DNA from: CAYFKJ01 sp964343605
GTDB taxonomy: Bacteria; Pseudomonadota; Alphaproteobacteria; UBA2966
Reading direction: 5' to 3'
DNA length: 64,000 nt
Assembly (NCBI GenBank): GCA_964343605.1
Contig: CAYFKJ010000007.1
Coordinates: 124,001 to 188,000 of the forward strand
Position numbers and translations under genes: made by a program. Every line of letters starts with the position of its first letter. Position 1 is the stretch's first letter. Below the pieces are notes generated by a model, which worked only from the letters and a program-made list of their open reading frames with translations, did not search any database and was not told the DNA's origin. Shown here piece by piece: positions 7,863 through 16,748 of this stretch.

Positions 7863-10800
7863 TTACATATTCCGCCGGTACTGGCCGCCGACCTCGAAGA
7901 GCGCGTCGGTGATCTGGCCTAGCGAGCACACGCGCACCGCGTCCATCAGCACGGCAAAGACATTGCCGCCCTCGACGGCGGTCTTCTGCAGCCGCGCGAT
8001 CATCTCGGTGCTGTCCTTGGCGTGGCTCTTGTGGAAGGCCTTGAGGCGTTTGAGCTGGCTCTTTTTCTCACCCTCCGTCGAGCGCGCCAGTTCAATGGTG
8101 GTTTCCTGGGGCTTGGCGTCGGGGTTAATGAAGGTGTTCACGCCCATGATGGGATAGCTGCCATCGTGCTTGAGGGTCTCGTAATAGAGGCTCTCGTCCT
8201 GGATCTTACCGCGCTGGTAACCGGTTTCCATGGCGCCCAGCACACCGCCGCGCTCGGAGATGCGCTCGAACTCCTGCAACACGGCTTCCTCAACCAAGTC
8301 CGTCAGTTCCTCCATGATGAAGGATCCCTGATTGGGGTTCTCGCACTTCGACAGGCCCCATTCGCGGTTGATGATCATCTGAATCGCCATGGCGCGGCGC
8401 ACGGATTCTTCCGTCGGAGTCGTGATCGCCTCGTCGTAGGCGTTGGTGTGCAGTGAATTGGTGTTGTCGTAGGACGCCACCAGGGCCTGCAGGGTGGTGC
8501 GGATGTCGTTGAAGTCCATCTCCTGGGCGTGCAGCGAGCGGCCCGAGGTTTGGGTGTGGTATTTGAGCTTCTGCGAGCGTTCGGTGGCGCCGTATTTGTC
8601 GCGCATTGTCGTTGCCCAGATGCGCCGCGCCACCCGGCCCAGCACCGAATATTCGGGATCCATGCCGGTGGAAAAGAAGAACGAGAGGTTGGGCGCAAAA
8701 TCGTCGATCTTCATGCCGCGTGCGAGATACGCCTCGACGTAGGTAAAGCCGTTGGCCAGCGTGAAGGCGAGCTGGCTGATCGGGTTGGCGCCCGCCTCGG
8801 CGATGTGATAGCCGGAGATCGAAACCGAATAGAAATTCTGCACGCCGTGCTCGACGAAATAGGCCTGGATGTCGCCCATCACCTTGAGGCTGAACTCGGT
8901 GGAGAAGAGACAGGTGTTCTGGCCCTGATCCTCTTTCAGGATATCGGCCTGCACCGTGCCGCGCACGTTCTCCAGCGTCCAGGCGCGGATCTTGGCGGCC
9001 TCCGCGGGCTTGGGCTTGCGCTTCTTCTCCTTTTGGAATCTGGCCATCTGCTGATCGATGGCCGTATTCATGAACATCGCCAGGATGGTCGGCGCCGGGC
9101 CGTTGATGGTCATCGAGACGCTGGTGGACGGACTGCAGAGATCGAAGCCGTCGTACAACACCTCCATGTCGTCGAGCGTGGCGATGGAGACGCCGGAGTT
9201 GCCGACCTTGCCGTAGATGTCGGGCCGCTTGGCCGGATCGTTGCCGTAAAGCGTCACCGAATCGAAGGCGGTCGAGAGACGCTTGGCCGGACTGTCCTTG
9301 GAGAGAAACTTGAAACGCTTGTTGGTGCGGAAGGCATCGCCCTCGCCCGCGAACATGCGCGTCGGGTCCTCGCCTTCGCGCTTGAAGGGAAAGACGCCAG
9401 AGGTGAAGGGGAAACGGCCCGGCAGGTTTTCCGACCGCAGCCAACGCACCAGATCGCCGTCGTCGTCGAAGCGCGGCAGCGCCACTTTCGGGATGTGCGT
9501 GCCGCAGAGCGAGACCGTCGTCAGAGGCGTCGTCAGCTTGCGGCCCCGCACCTCCGAGACAAATTCGTCGCCGGTATAGGCGTCGCGGGCCGCCGGCCAT
9601 TGTTCAAGGATCGATTTGGTGTCTTTGCTAAGCGATTTCTCACGCGCCTTGGCAAGCTTTTCCAGCGCGGCGGCGTCTTTTTTGGTCCCGCCCGCCTGGC
9701 GGACCATTTCGGCCGAGGCCAACAACTGACGGCGTTCGCGAGCGATGGCCGCCTGCTCTCCGCTTTCGACGTGATAGGTGCGCACGGTCTCGGCGATTTC
9801 GGCGAGGTAGCGCTGACGCTCCGGCGCGATCAGCAGGTCACGGCGCGAAGTGACCTTGCCTTTGACCTCGTAACTACTCTCCAGATCGCTCAATCCCTTG
9901 GCGCGGAAGGCGTCGAGGATGCCGCTGTAGAGCGCGCTGACGCCGTCGTCGTTGAACTTGGCCGCGATGGTGCCGTAGACCGGCATGTCTTCCGGTTTCT
10001 CACCGAAGCGTTCGTGGTTGCGCTGGAACTGCTTCCGCACATCGCGCAGGGCGTCGTCCGCGCCTCGGCGGTCGAACTTGTTGATGGCGACGATGTCAGC
10101 GAAGTCCAGCATGTCGATCTTCTCAAGCTGGCTGGCTGCGCCAAATTCCGGCGTCATGGCGTAGATGGTGACGTCGACGAAGGGCACGATGGCGGCGTCG
10201 CCCTGGCCGATGCCGGAAGTCTCCGCGATGACCGCGTCATAACCCGCCGCCTTGCAGGCCGCGATGGCCTGGGGTAGGCACTTGGCGACCTCGGACCCCG
10301 AACCGCGCGTCGCCAGCGAACGCATGTAGATGCCCGGCACGCCGATGGCGTTCATGCGGATGCGGTCGCCCAGCAAGGCCCCGCCGGTCTTGCGCTTGGA
10401 CGGATCGACGGCGATGACGGCGAGCTTGAGATCGGGATGGTCGAGATGGAACCGCCGCACGATTTCGTCTGTCAGGGAGCTCTTGCCGGCGCCACCGGTG
10501 CCGGTGATGCCCAGCACCGGCACGTCACCACGGACCGTGGCCAGCTTGTTGATTTCGCGTTTCAGCTTGGCGGTGGCCGAGCCGACCTCCATCCCGGAGA
10601 TCACCCGAGCCAGGTCTCGGGTGTTGCCGCGGGTCAGACCCTTCAGCGACTTAGGCTGCTTGCGCGCCAGATCGTAATCCGAGCGCTTGAGCATGTCGTC
10701 GATCATGCCTTCAAGGCCGAGCGACTGGCCGTCGCCCGGCGAATAGATGCGGGTCACGCCGTATTTTTGCAGTTCCCGCACTTCCTCCGGGATGATCACG

Positions 10801-11171
10801 CCGCCGCCGCCGCCGAAGACTTTGACGTGCTTGGCGCCGCGCTCCGCCAGCAGGTCGATCATGTATTCGAAAAACTCGATATGCCCGCCCTGGTAGGACG
10901 ACACCGCAATGGCGTTGGCATCTTCCTCGATCGCAGCCGTGACGATTTCGTTGACCGATCGGTTGTGACCGAGGTGCACAACCTCCGCCCCACCCGCCTG
11001 CAGCATACGCCGCATGATGTTGATGGAAGCGTCGTGGCCATCGAAAAGACTTGTTGCCGTGACGAAGCGCACCGGGTGCTTCACCGAATAGCGCTTCGGT
11101 TTGGCGGGCGCCTTGACGGTCTTTACGGCGCGTCGTTTAGCAATGTTGCGGACTTGGGGCTTCTTGGCCAC
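7863..11171 (-). CDS. icmF: Fused isobutyryl-CoA mutase (IcmF)
   Basis: A 1102-residue single-chain adenosylcobalamin enzyme. The order is a B12-binding domain (DGHD at 44-47), a MeaB/ArgK-type G-protein chaperone domain (P-loop GTGGAGKSS about 224-232, later NKFD), a linker, then the mutase TIM barrel (from about residue 560, starting near FPFTSGVFPFKREGEDPTRM). This domain order is specific to IcmF. Known IcmF proteins interconvert isobutyryl-CoA and n-butyryl-CoA, some also isovaleryl/pivalyl-CoA, with the GTPase editing the cofactor. The Phe in the GVFPFKR segment, where methylmalonyl-CoA mutase has Tyr, argues against methylmalonyl-CoA. The start is GTG with GGAG eight bases upstream. 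The gene stands alone. Confidence 0.93.
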   Translation of the reverse strand: MAKKPQVRNIAKRRAVKTVKAPAKPKRYSVKHPVRFVTATSLFDGHDASINIMRRMLQAGGAEVVHLGHNRSVNEIVTAAIEEDANAIAVSSYQGGHIEFFEYMIDLLAERGAKHVKVFGGGGGVIIPEEVRELQKYGVTRIYSPGDGQSLGLEGMIDDMLKRSDYDLARKQPKSLKGLTRGNTRDLARVISGMEVGSATAKLKREINKLATVRGDVPVLGITGTGGAGKSSLTDEIVRRFHLDHPDLKLAVIAVDPSKRKTGGALLGDRIRMNAIGVPGIYMRSLATRGSGSEVAKCLPQAIAACKAAGYDAVIAETSGIGQGDAAIVPFVDVTIYAMTPEFGAASQLEKIDMLDFADIVAINKFDRRGADDALRDVRKQFQRNHERFGEKPEDMPVYGTIAAKFNDDGVSALYSGILDAFRAKGLSDLESSYEVKGKVTSRRDLLIAPERQRYLAEIAETVRTYHVESGEQAAIARERRQLLASAEMVRQAGGTKKDAAALEKLAKAREKSLSKDTKSILEQWPAARDAYTGDEFVSEVRGRKLTTPLTTVSLCGTHIPKVALPRFDDDGDLVRWLRSENLPGRFPFTSGVFPFKREGEDPTRMFAGEGDAFRTNKRFKFLSKDSPAKRLSTAFDSVTLYGNDPAKRPDIYGKVGNSGVSIATLDDMEVLYDGFDLCSPSTSVSMTINGPAPTILAMFMNTAIDQQMARFQKEKKRKPKPAEAAKIRAWTLENVRGTVQADILKEDQGQNTCLFSTEFSLKVMGDIQAYFVEHGVQNFYSVSISGYHIAEAGANPISQLAFTLANGFTYVEAYLARGMKIDDFAPNLSFFFSTGMDPEYSVLGRVARRIWATTMRDKYGATERSQKLKYHTQTSGRSLHAQEMDFNDIRTTLQALVASYDNTNSLHTNAYDEAITTPTEESVRRAMAIQMIINREWGLSKCENPNQGSFIMEELTDLVEEAVLQEFERISERGGVLGAMETGYQRGKIQDESLYYETLKHDGSYPIMGVNTFINPDAKPQETTIELARSTEGEKKSQLKRLKAFHKSHAKDSTEMIARLQKTAVEGGNVFAVLMDAVRVCSLGQITDALFEVGGQYRRNM

Positions 11172-11328
11172 AGGGAGGTCTCCAAACTACGGGTAACGGG
11201 CGGCGGCGGACTTAGGCCTATTGTCCCAAGCCCTTCGCTGCAATGCAACAGGGCTTGATTTGACGTAGCCGGCCCATTGAAATGACAATCGATTGGCCGG
11301 TTTGCGGGACCTCTGGGAGTTCGATTTC

Positions 11329-11961
11329 ATGGTCGAAGCTTTTGTCGCCTTCATCGCTATTTCGCTGGTGGTCATCGTGACGCCCGGCCAGGACACGGCC
11401 CTGACCATCCGCAACACGCTGGCGGGAGGGCAACAGAGCGGAGTCATGACGGCTTTTGGCGTGGCCGCCGGACAGGCCGTCTGGGCGTTGGCGACGGCGC
11501 TCGGCGTGGTCGCCTTCCTCGTCACGTCGGAACCGCTGTTCGCTGCCATCAAGTTTGCCGGCGCCTGCTATATCGGCTTCCTCGGCCTTCAGTCTCTCTA
11601 TGCGGCATTCCGCGCTGCGCCCGCCGACTCCGGAGACAACAGCGTGGTATTGCCTGGTTTGGCGCCGGGAAAGGCCTGGCGCCAGGGCATCATCAGCAAC
11701 CTCGGCAATCCCAAGATGGCGGTGTTTTTCGCCAGCCTCCTGCCCCAGTTCGCGCCCGCCGGCACGACCACGTTCAGCGGCCTCGCGTTTCTCGGCCTGA
11801 TATTCTGCCTGATGACGTTCGTTTGGCTGACGGGCTACGCCGTCGTCGTCACCAAGGCCGGCGACGTGCTGCGCCGGCCGCGCATACGCCGCTCCCTGGA
11901 GGGCCTGACGGGTGCCGCATTATTGGGGCTAGGCGTCCACATCATCGTTGCGCGCGAGTAG
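11329..11961 (+). CDS. LysE/RhtB-family amino acid exporter
   Basis: A 210-residue inner-membrane protein of the LysE superfamily. The N-terminus shows the family pattern: a first helix (FVAFIAISLVVIVTPGQD) running into PGQD, then GGQQSGVMTAFGVAAG, a tract typical of RhtB-type exporters. Later segments include NLGNPKMAVFFASLLPQF, also characteristic. About six membrane helices are visible. The ATG at 11329 has GGGAG ten bases upstream and removes a polar extension given by an ATG at 11293. Expected role: efflux of homoserine, threonine or a similar amino acid. It is divergent from icmF. Confidence 0.88.
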   Translation: MVEAFVAFIAISLVVIVTPGQDTALTIRNTLAGGQQSGVMTAFGVAAGQAVWALATALGVVAFLVTSEPLFAAIKFAGACYIGFLGLQSLYAAFRAAPADSGDNSVVLPGLAPGKAWRQGIISNLGNPKMAVFFASLLPQFAPAGTTTFSGLAFLGLIFCLMTFVWLTGYAVVVTKAGDVLRRPRIRRSLEGLTGAALLGLGVHIIVARE

Positions 11962-12064
11962 AACTCAGCGCCCCCTCCCTGCTGGCCTTGTTGCGGGAGT
12001 TTTCTTAACACCCGGATCCACCAATCATGAGATAATGCCCTGCCACTGCAGAGGAGGATTGACC

Positions 12065-12358
12065 ATGCGTACCTACATCAGCTTGATCAATTACACCCAG
12101 GATGGTATCGGCGCCATCAAGCACTCTCCCAAGCGCCTGAATGTGGTTAAAAGCCTGGCCAAGAAGCTGGGCGGCAAATTGACGAAATTTTATCTGACCA
12201 TGGGCGATCACGACATCGTCGTCGTCTACGACATGCCGGACGAAGCCACGGCGGCCAAGTTCCTGCTCTCTGTCGGCTCGACCGGCGCGGTCCGGACAAA
12301 GACCCTGGTCGCCTTCCCCGAAACCGAGTTCCGCCAGATTATCGCCGCCCTGCCGTAA
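12065..12358 (+). CDS. GYD domain-containing protein
   Basis: A 97-residue protein of the GYD family, a small ferredoxin-like alpha/beta barrel fold. It begins MRTYISLINYTQDGIGAIKH and carries the family core MGDHDIVVVYDMPDEATAAK, here with GDHD in place of the name-giving GYD. A strong GAGGAGG ribosome binding site ends seven bases before the ATG. The function of the family is not established. A GNAT gene follows 17 bases downstream and is probably cotranscribed. Confidence 0.85.
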   Translation: MRTYISLINYTQDGIGAIKHSPKRLNVVKSLAKKLGGKLTKFYLTMGDHDIVVVYDMPDEATAAKFLLSVGSTGAVRTKTLVAFPETEFRQIIAALP

Positions 12359-12375
12359 GCCGGGACACCCGACGC

Positions 12376-12924
12376 GTGACGGACATCTCACCGGTCATTC
12401 GGCTTGCCCGTCCGCGCGACGCGGAAGGCATCGCGAAGGTCGAAACGGAGACCTGGCGCGATGCCTATCCGACGCTGTTGCCCGACCACTATCTCGTACG
12501 CGATCTGGGTACCGCCTCGCGCTGGCCCAAGCGCCTGCGAGGCTATGTGGAAAACGTTCTGGTCGCCGAGGCGCAATCCGGCGACATCATCGGCTACGCC
12601 ACCTGGGGCCCGGCGCGGCGGCAATGGGTGGCCCCGGGCGAGCCTGTGGCGGCCCAGATATTCGAGCTCTATGTCCACCAGGACCACCGCGATCAGGGGC
12701 TCGGCCGCAGGTTCTGCTCGACCATCGCCAAACGGGTGGCCGGACGCGGCATAGAAACGCTTTTCGTCGAGGTCTTGGAAGGCAATCCCAACCGCTTCTT
12801 TTACGAGGCCTTGGGCGCCACCCTCACGGCCCGCACCCAACGCGATTTCGCCGGCGAACGCCTGCCGACGGCAGTGTACGTCTGGACAGACCTGAAGGCG
12901 TTGGCGGACAGCCAGATGGGCTAG
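12376..12924 (+). CDS. GNAT-family N-acetyltransferase
   Basis: A 182-residue acyltransferase of the GCN5-related fold. Residues about 10-60 form the variable acceptor region (RDAEGIAKVETETWRDAYPT); the acetyl-CoA site is the motif A region around ELYVHQDHRDQGLGRRFC, which holds the Q/R-x-x-G-x-G/A pyrophosphate loop as RDQGLGR. The C-terminal part (FYEALGATLTARTQ) is the usual motif B. The GTG start at 12376 is chosen because it gives the natural N-terminus of the fold; no strong ribosome binding site is seen, in keeping with coupling to the GYD gene just upstream. Substrate unknown. Confidence 0.85.
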   Translation: MTDISPVIRLARPRDAEGIAKVETETWRDAYPTLLPDHYLVRDLGTASRWPKRLRGYVENVLVAEAQSGDIIGYATWGPARRQWVAPGEPVAAQIFELYVHQDHRDQGLGRRFCSTIAKRVAGRGIETLFVEVLEGNPNRFFYEALGATLTARTQRDFAGERLPTAVYVWTDLKALADSQMG

Positions 12925-12932
12925 GTTGTCGT

Positions 12933-13121
12933 TTACCCCGGCTTTTCCTCTTGCGTGATTTCGGCGAATACCGATCGGAGGATTTCTGCGTCCACCTTGT
13001 TGAATCCGGCGAAACTTCCAATCGCCGCCATGATCATGATCAGGATTTCGGATTTTGTTTTCTGTTGGCCTTCCAGATAGGCAATGAGTGAGTAAAACTC
13101 GTTGTGTTCAGCGTTGATCAT
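12933..13121 (-). CDS. Small hypothetical protein
   Basis: A 62-residue reading frame with GGAG five bases before its ATG. It starts MINAEHNEFYSLIAYLEGQQ and has one short hydrophobic stretch (ILIMIMAAIGSF) that could be a membrane-associated helix. No family is recognised. The gene-poor, lower-GC setting means it could be a fragment, but the ribosome binding site favours a real small gene. It may be translated with the small gene upstream on the same strand. Confidence 0.4.
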   Translation of the reverse strand: MINAEHNEFYSLIAYLEGQQKTKSEILIMIMAAIGSFAGFNKVDAEILRSVFAEITQEEKPG

Positions 13122-13214
13122 CGTTGCTCCAATTCCCGCAGCCCCCGTGTTCCCGCGATTTTCCAGTCAACAAAGGCCGGGACCGAAGGAAGTCCGTTCC
13201 CGTAATGTCGGTCC

Positions 13215-13430
13215 TTACCTTTTCCGACGACCGAAGGTGCGCACTTGTCTTTCCCGGTTGGTAAAGAGCTTGTTCGCCCGCGGGTCGAACTCCGCTTTGG
13301 GTGGCTCGATGTCGCCGCCCGAGGCATCCACCGGATTCTCCGTTCCTTTTTGAGCGTTGCCGTGCTCCGGGGAAGCCTTTTGTTGTCGTTCCTCACTACC
13401 GCCATTCAAAATCTGCGCTAGATAATCCAT
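13215..13430 (-). CDS. Small hypothetical protein, start uncertain
   Basis: A 71-residue reading frame from ATG 13430, beginning MDYLAQILNGG and ending in a basic tail (NRERQVRTFGRRKR). Codons in this frame have GC-rich third positions, whereas the overlapping frame at 13118-13405 does not, so this frame is preferred. The frame stays open upstream of the ATG for about 17 more codons and encodes plausible protein (LNQFWEKEMDYL), so the true start may be an alternative codon or the gene may be the 3' part of a decayed one. Function unknown. Confidence 0.35.
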   Translation of the reverse strand: MDYLAQILNGGSEERQQKASPEHGNAQKGTENPVDASGGDIEPPKAEFDPRANKLFTNRERQVRTFGRRKR

Positions 13431-13655
13431 TTCCTTTTCCCAGAACTGGTTCAGGACATCTAGAGTCCTATCACGGCAAGATTAAGTTTCACTGAATCCA
13501 GGCTGTAACCGTCGTCACACTGGCGTCTAGGACATGCAAATCAGGAGCTCGAATGGCAAGTTTTCCGGGACGGCCCCAACTACGGGAAATACTCCGCCGC
13601 TCACGATCTGCTTCGATTTTCGTATCACCCAAGTTCGGGAAAAAGTCTTTGTTCA
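13431..13655. other. Intergenic stretch without recognisable gene
   Basis: This stretch joins a small minus-strand frame and a small plus-strand frame. It holds no recognised RNA gene, repeat or strong promoter. Together with the small doubtful genes on either side it makes about 950 bases (12925-13877) without a confidently known gene, possibly decayed sequence. Confidence 0.4.
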
Positions 13656-13856
13656 ATGAGAGTAATCCAGCCCGATAACCTGTTCGACGCTTCTCATGTC
13701 GGCGCAGCCCGTCCATACAAATGGCTCTCCACCGAACCAAATCGATTGGAAATTCATGTCCGCGATACGCCTCAGGGGACTTTAAATGTCTATGATGTCT
13801 GGTTACTACCGGAAGACATATCTATCGTTTTCGGTAAGGTACGTGCTGCTCTCTGA
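13656..13856 (+). CDS. Small hypothetical protein or gene remnant
   Basis: A 66-residue frame (starts MRVIQPDNLFDASHVGAARP, ends DISIVFGKVRAAL). It reads like a folded soluble segment rather than noise, but has no ribosome binding site at its ATG and lower GC than the window average. It ends 21 bases before the solute-binding protein gene. It may be the 3' remnant of a longer gene. No family recognised. Confidence 0.3.
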   Translation: MRVIQPDNLFDASHVGAARPYKWLSTEPNRLEIHVRDTPQGTLNVYDVWLLPEDISIVFGKVRAAL

Positions 13857-13877
13857 GGCGGATTGAGGCGGGATGCA

Positions 13878-14612
13878 ATGTTGAAGCGCATCACCTTTCT
13901 AGCACTTGCATGCCTTTGCTGGCCTGCGCAGGCTGAGGAAATTCGCTTTGTTACCTATCACCGCTCGCCTCCGTTCATAACCGACGAGGATAAGGGCATA
14001 GGTCTGACCTACGAATTGGCCAGGTTGTTGAGCGACAGGTCGGATGGGCGTTTTCAGTTTGTGGTCGAGCCGAAATCGCGACCCGATCTCAATGAGATGT
14101 TGGGTGCGGGCGAGCGCTTCGTTGTTCCGTGGGTTAACCCCCATTGGTTCAAGAACACGCAAGCGGCTAATTTGAAGTGGACAGGCCCGATAATCGATGA
14201 CGGCAACGCAGTGATTTTCGAGGCCTCGTCATCCCTGGAATATAGCGGCCCGGAATCCCTGATCGGCAAAACGGTAGCCGGGCTCCGAGGCGGTTACTGG
14301 GTTGGCGTCGACGATTTGATTAAGACCGCCAAGGTTAAGAAGCACGATACGCCGACATATTGGGAGGCCATGCGTGAGGTGTTGTTGGGGCGCGTGGACG
14401 CGGCAATCGTTCCCTATTCCGCCGCGAAATTCCTTATCGCCAGGAACGATAAACCCGGTGCATTTCGATTTGCGTCAACGCCCCACAGCCGATATCAGCG
14501 CCACTTCATGATCAGCGGTCAAGGCCCGGTCGGAGAATACCTGGATCGCCAAAGCAGGGTTCTCGAGGGCTCTCCCGAGTGGCTCGCAATAACATCCCAG
14601 TATGGCTTGTAA
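13878..14612 (+). CDS. Periplasmic solute-binding protein, SBP_bac_3-like
   Basis: A 244-residue exported protein. The ATG at 13878 follows a GAGGCGGG ribosome binding site and yields a short signal peptide (LKRITFLALACLCWPAQA, cleavage near AQA-EE); a TTG 15 bases earlier is less likely. The mature part begins with the family pattern IRFVTYHRSPPFITDEDKGI, continues with a lobe-two segment GKTVAGLRGGYWVGVDDLI and WEAMREVLLGRVDAAIVPYS, and ends at about the expected length. No transporter genes are adjacent, so it could be an orphan binding protein or a sensor-type periplasmic protein. Ligand unknown; amino acid-like by family. Confidence 0.75.
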   Translation: MLKRITFLALACLCWPAQAEEIRFVTYHRSPPFITDEDKGIGLTYELARLLSDRSDGRFQFVVEPKSRPDLNEMLGAGERFVVPWVNPHWFKNTQAANLKWTGPIIDDGNAVIFEASSSLEYSGPESLIGKTVAGLRGGYWVGVDDLIKTAKVKKHDTPTYWEAMREVLLGRVDAAIVPYSAAKFLIARNDKPGAFRFASTPHSRYQRHFMISGQGPVGEYLDRQSRVLEGSPEWLAITSQYGL

Positions 14613-14792
14613 GCGAACTCAATAATATCGCTCCGGGCTGAGGAGGCATGGTGGATTTCTGATGATAGGGAAGCGGCTGGCGGCACGAAGCAACACTCCC
14701 GTGGGCTGGATCACACGATAACACTTAGCCGGGCAATAGGCTTCGGAGCAGGTATTTTTCTCTCTTCATGACGGCGATTCGCCCGCTCACCT

Positions 14793-14810
14793 AAGATTGT
14801 GTAGGATTTC
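14793..14810 (+). promoter_or_regulatory. Upstream element shared by the two cyclase genes, copy 1
   Basis: AAGATTGTGTAGGATTTC lies 28 bases before the first cyclase ATG. The same 18-mer with one change (AAGATTGTGTAGCATTTC) lies 29 bases before the second cyclase gene. The rest of the two upstream regions is not visibly similar apart from the ribosome binding site, so the element is likely functional: a promoter -10 (TAGGAT/TAGCAT), an operator or a shared leader. Confidence 0.5.
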
Positions 14811-14838
14811 GCGTGATCATTTTGGGGGATGGTAGTCG

Positions 14839-16602
14839 ATGAACGAGGGGGGGATTCGAAGACGGCTGGCTGCGGTTCTGGCCGCCGATGTGGTGGGCTA
14901 CACCCGATTGATGGAAGCAGATACCGACGGCACTGTAGCTGCGTGGCAATTGGCACGCGCCGACGTCATCGATCCCACCGTCCCCGATCACGGTGGCCGG
15001 CTGGTAAAGCTCACGGGCGACGGTTTTCTCGCCGAGTTCAATTCCGTCCAGGACGCCGTTGTGTGCGCCATCGCCATGCAGGAAAAACTGGCGGAAAGCT
15101 CCCTGGAATTCCGCATGGGCGTGAACCTGGGTGACGTCGTCGATGACGGCGATGACATTCATGGGGAAGGCGTGAACATTGCGGCGCGTATTGAGGCGTT
15201 AGCCGACGCCGGGGGCATCTGCATCTCCGGCGGAGTCTACGATCAGGTGCGAAACCGGCTGGCCCATCAGTTCAGGGATATGGGGGAACACGCGGTCAAG
15301 AACGTTTCCGCTCCGATCAGGGTGTTCAGCGTTGTCTCAAGTCACATGGATGAGCCGCCCGAAGTCGATCAAATTTCGAGATTGCTTGACCAACCGTTGT
15401 CCCTTCCCGACAAGCCGTCGATTGCCGTTCTACCCTTCGACAACATGTCCGGGAATGCCGAGCAGGAATACTTCGCCGACGGCATATCCGAGGACATCAT
15501 CACTGAAATCAGCCGATACTCCGGCTTCTTCGTAATCGCCAGAAATTCGAGCTTCGCCTACAAAGGCCAGTCGATCGACATCAAGCAGATTGGTCGTGAG
15601 TTAGGGGCGCGTTATGTGCTCGAGGGCAGCGTGCGCCGCGCCGGAAACCGCGTCCGGATTACCGCCCAGTTGATCGAAGCGGGAACCGGCAACCATGTTT
15701 GGGCGGAGCGGTACGACCGGGAACTGGATGACATTTTTTCCGTTCAGGACGAAATCACGGAACGCATTGTTTTCGCCGTGGCGCCGGAAATTCACGCCTC
15801 CGAAACGACACGCGCCGGCCGTATGCAGATTCAGGACCTTGGGGTATGGGAACTCGTCTCCCGAGCCTACTGGCATATCTGGAAACTGACCAAACGGGAC
15901 AACTTCGAGGCTTGTTCGCTGCTTTCCGAAGCCCGGGAACAGGGGGTTGAAAACGCCGCCCTGGTGACCGCCCTGGCCGTCTGTTACTGCTTCGACGGTG
16001 TGTATTTCTGGCAAAGGCCCGCCCCCGAATCATATGCCAAATGTGCAGAGCTGGCGCGAGAGGCGATCGATCTGGACGCCAATGACGAGGTTGCCCATTG
16101 GATTTTGGGCTTGGCGCTCACCGGATTGAAGCAGCACTCGGAAGCCATCCGCAGGCTTGAAACGGCCATCGAGATAAACCCGAATTTTTCCCGCGCCTAT
16201 GGAAACCTGGGTCTCACGAAAATTCTGGCGCACGAATTCGACGGTGCGATCGACCTCCTGGAAAAGGCCATTCGATTGAGTCCAAAAGATCCGCTTGTCT
16301 GTTATTACACTGGCATTATCGGCAGCTACCACTTCCTGGAAGAACGCTACGAGGAAGCTTTGGTATGGGCCGACAAGACCCTGCATGTAAACCCCAAGCA
16401 CAATTTGATTCACGGATTGGAACTGGCCGCTCATGGCATGCTGGGCAATCACGACGAGGCAGCTAAAGCCCTTGAAATGGTGAAACGGAACTTTCCCAAC
16501 GCCACAATAAAATCGATGAAACAAAATTCACTCTTTGCATCCCAGACTGATATACAGAGATATGCCGAGGGTTGGCAGCGCGGCGGGTTAGCGAAAGAAT
16601 AA
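14839..16602 (+). CDS. Class III adenylate/guanylate cyclase with TolB-like and TPR domains (copy 1)
   Basis: A 587-residue cytoplasmic protein. Residues about 8-165 are a class III nucleotidyl cyclase domain with all catalytic positions: metal ligands D17 (AADVVGYT) and D61 (LTGDGF), K57 and D106 as likely purine-specifying residues, and N113/R117 (GVNIAARIE). This set favours cAMP. Residues about 182-330 resemble the TolB N-terminal-like domain often found behind such cyclases (KPSIAVLPFDNMSG, YVLEGSVRRAGNRVRITAQL). Residues about 340-580 contain TPR repeats (for example RRLETAIEINPNFSRAYGNL). No membrane segment is seen. The start is ATG after GGGGGATGG. A paralogue of almost the same length lies 1.2 kb downstream on the same strand. 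Confidence 0.92.
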   Translation: MNEGGIRRRLAAVLAADVVGYTRLMEADTDGTVAAWQLARADVIDPTVPDHGGRLVKLTGDGFLAEFNSVQDAVVCAIAMQEKLAESSLEFRMGVNLGDVVDDGDDIHGEGVNIAARIEALADAGGICISGGVYDQVRNRLAHQFRDMGEHAVKNVSAPIRVFSVVSSHMDEPPEVDQISRLLDQPLSLPDKPSIAVLPFDNMSGNAEQEYFADGISEDIITEISRYSGFFVIARNSSFAYKGQSIDIKQIGRELGARYVLEGSVRRAGNRVRITAQLIEAGTGNHVWAERYDRELDDIFSVQDEITERIVFAVAPEIHASETTRAGRMQIQDLGVWELVSRAYWHIWKLTKRDNFEACSLLSEAREQGVENAALVTALAVCYCFDGVYFWQRPAPESYAKCAELAREAIDLDANDEVAHWILGLALTGLKQHSEAIRRLETAIEINPNFSRAYGNLGLTKILAHEFDGAIDLLEKAIRLSPKDPLVCYYTGIIGSYHFLEERYEEALVWADKTLHVNPKHNLIHGLELAAHGMLGNHDEAAKALEMVKRNFPNATIKSMKQNSLFASQTDIQRYAEGWQRGGLAKE

Positions 16603-16748
16603 TTTTTACGACCGTTCCCCGTGCGATTGCGCTGGCGAACAGGTCCAAATGCACCGGCCCCTTCCGTCACAAGGGCTTGATTTGCTTTCACAGGGATACG
16701 AGCCAAATGGTGATCATCGCTTAAGTCTGCACGACCAGAGAAGAACCA

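Noticed and set aside
8529..10277. Very long plus-strand frame opposite icmF
   Set aside because: It is a shadow of the GC-rich mutase gene; the protein is Arg/His/Ala-rich and has no recognised domain.
7863..11171. Methylmalonyl-CoA mutase
   Set aside because: The order B12 domain, G-protein domain, mutase domain is that of IcmF, and the substrate-site segment has Phe.
13118..13405. 95-codon minus-strand frame ending in ATGA before a small gene
   Set aside because: Its composition looks like noise (Arg/Ser/Pro-rich), whereas the overlapping frame 13215-13430 has GC-rich third positions.
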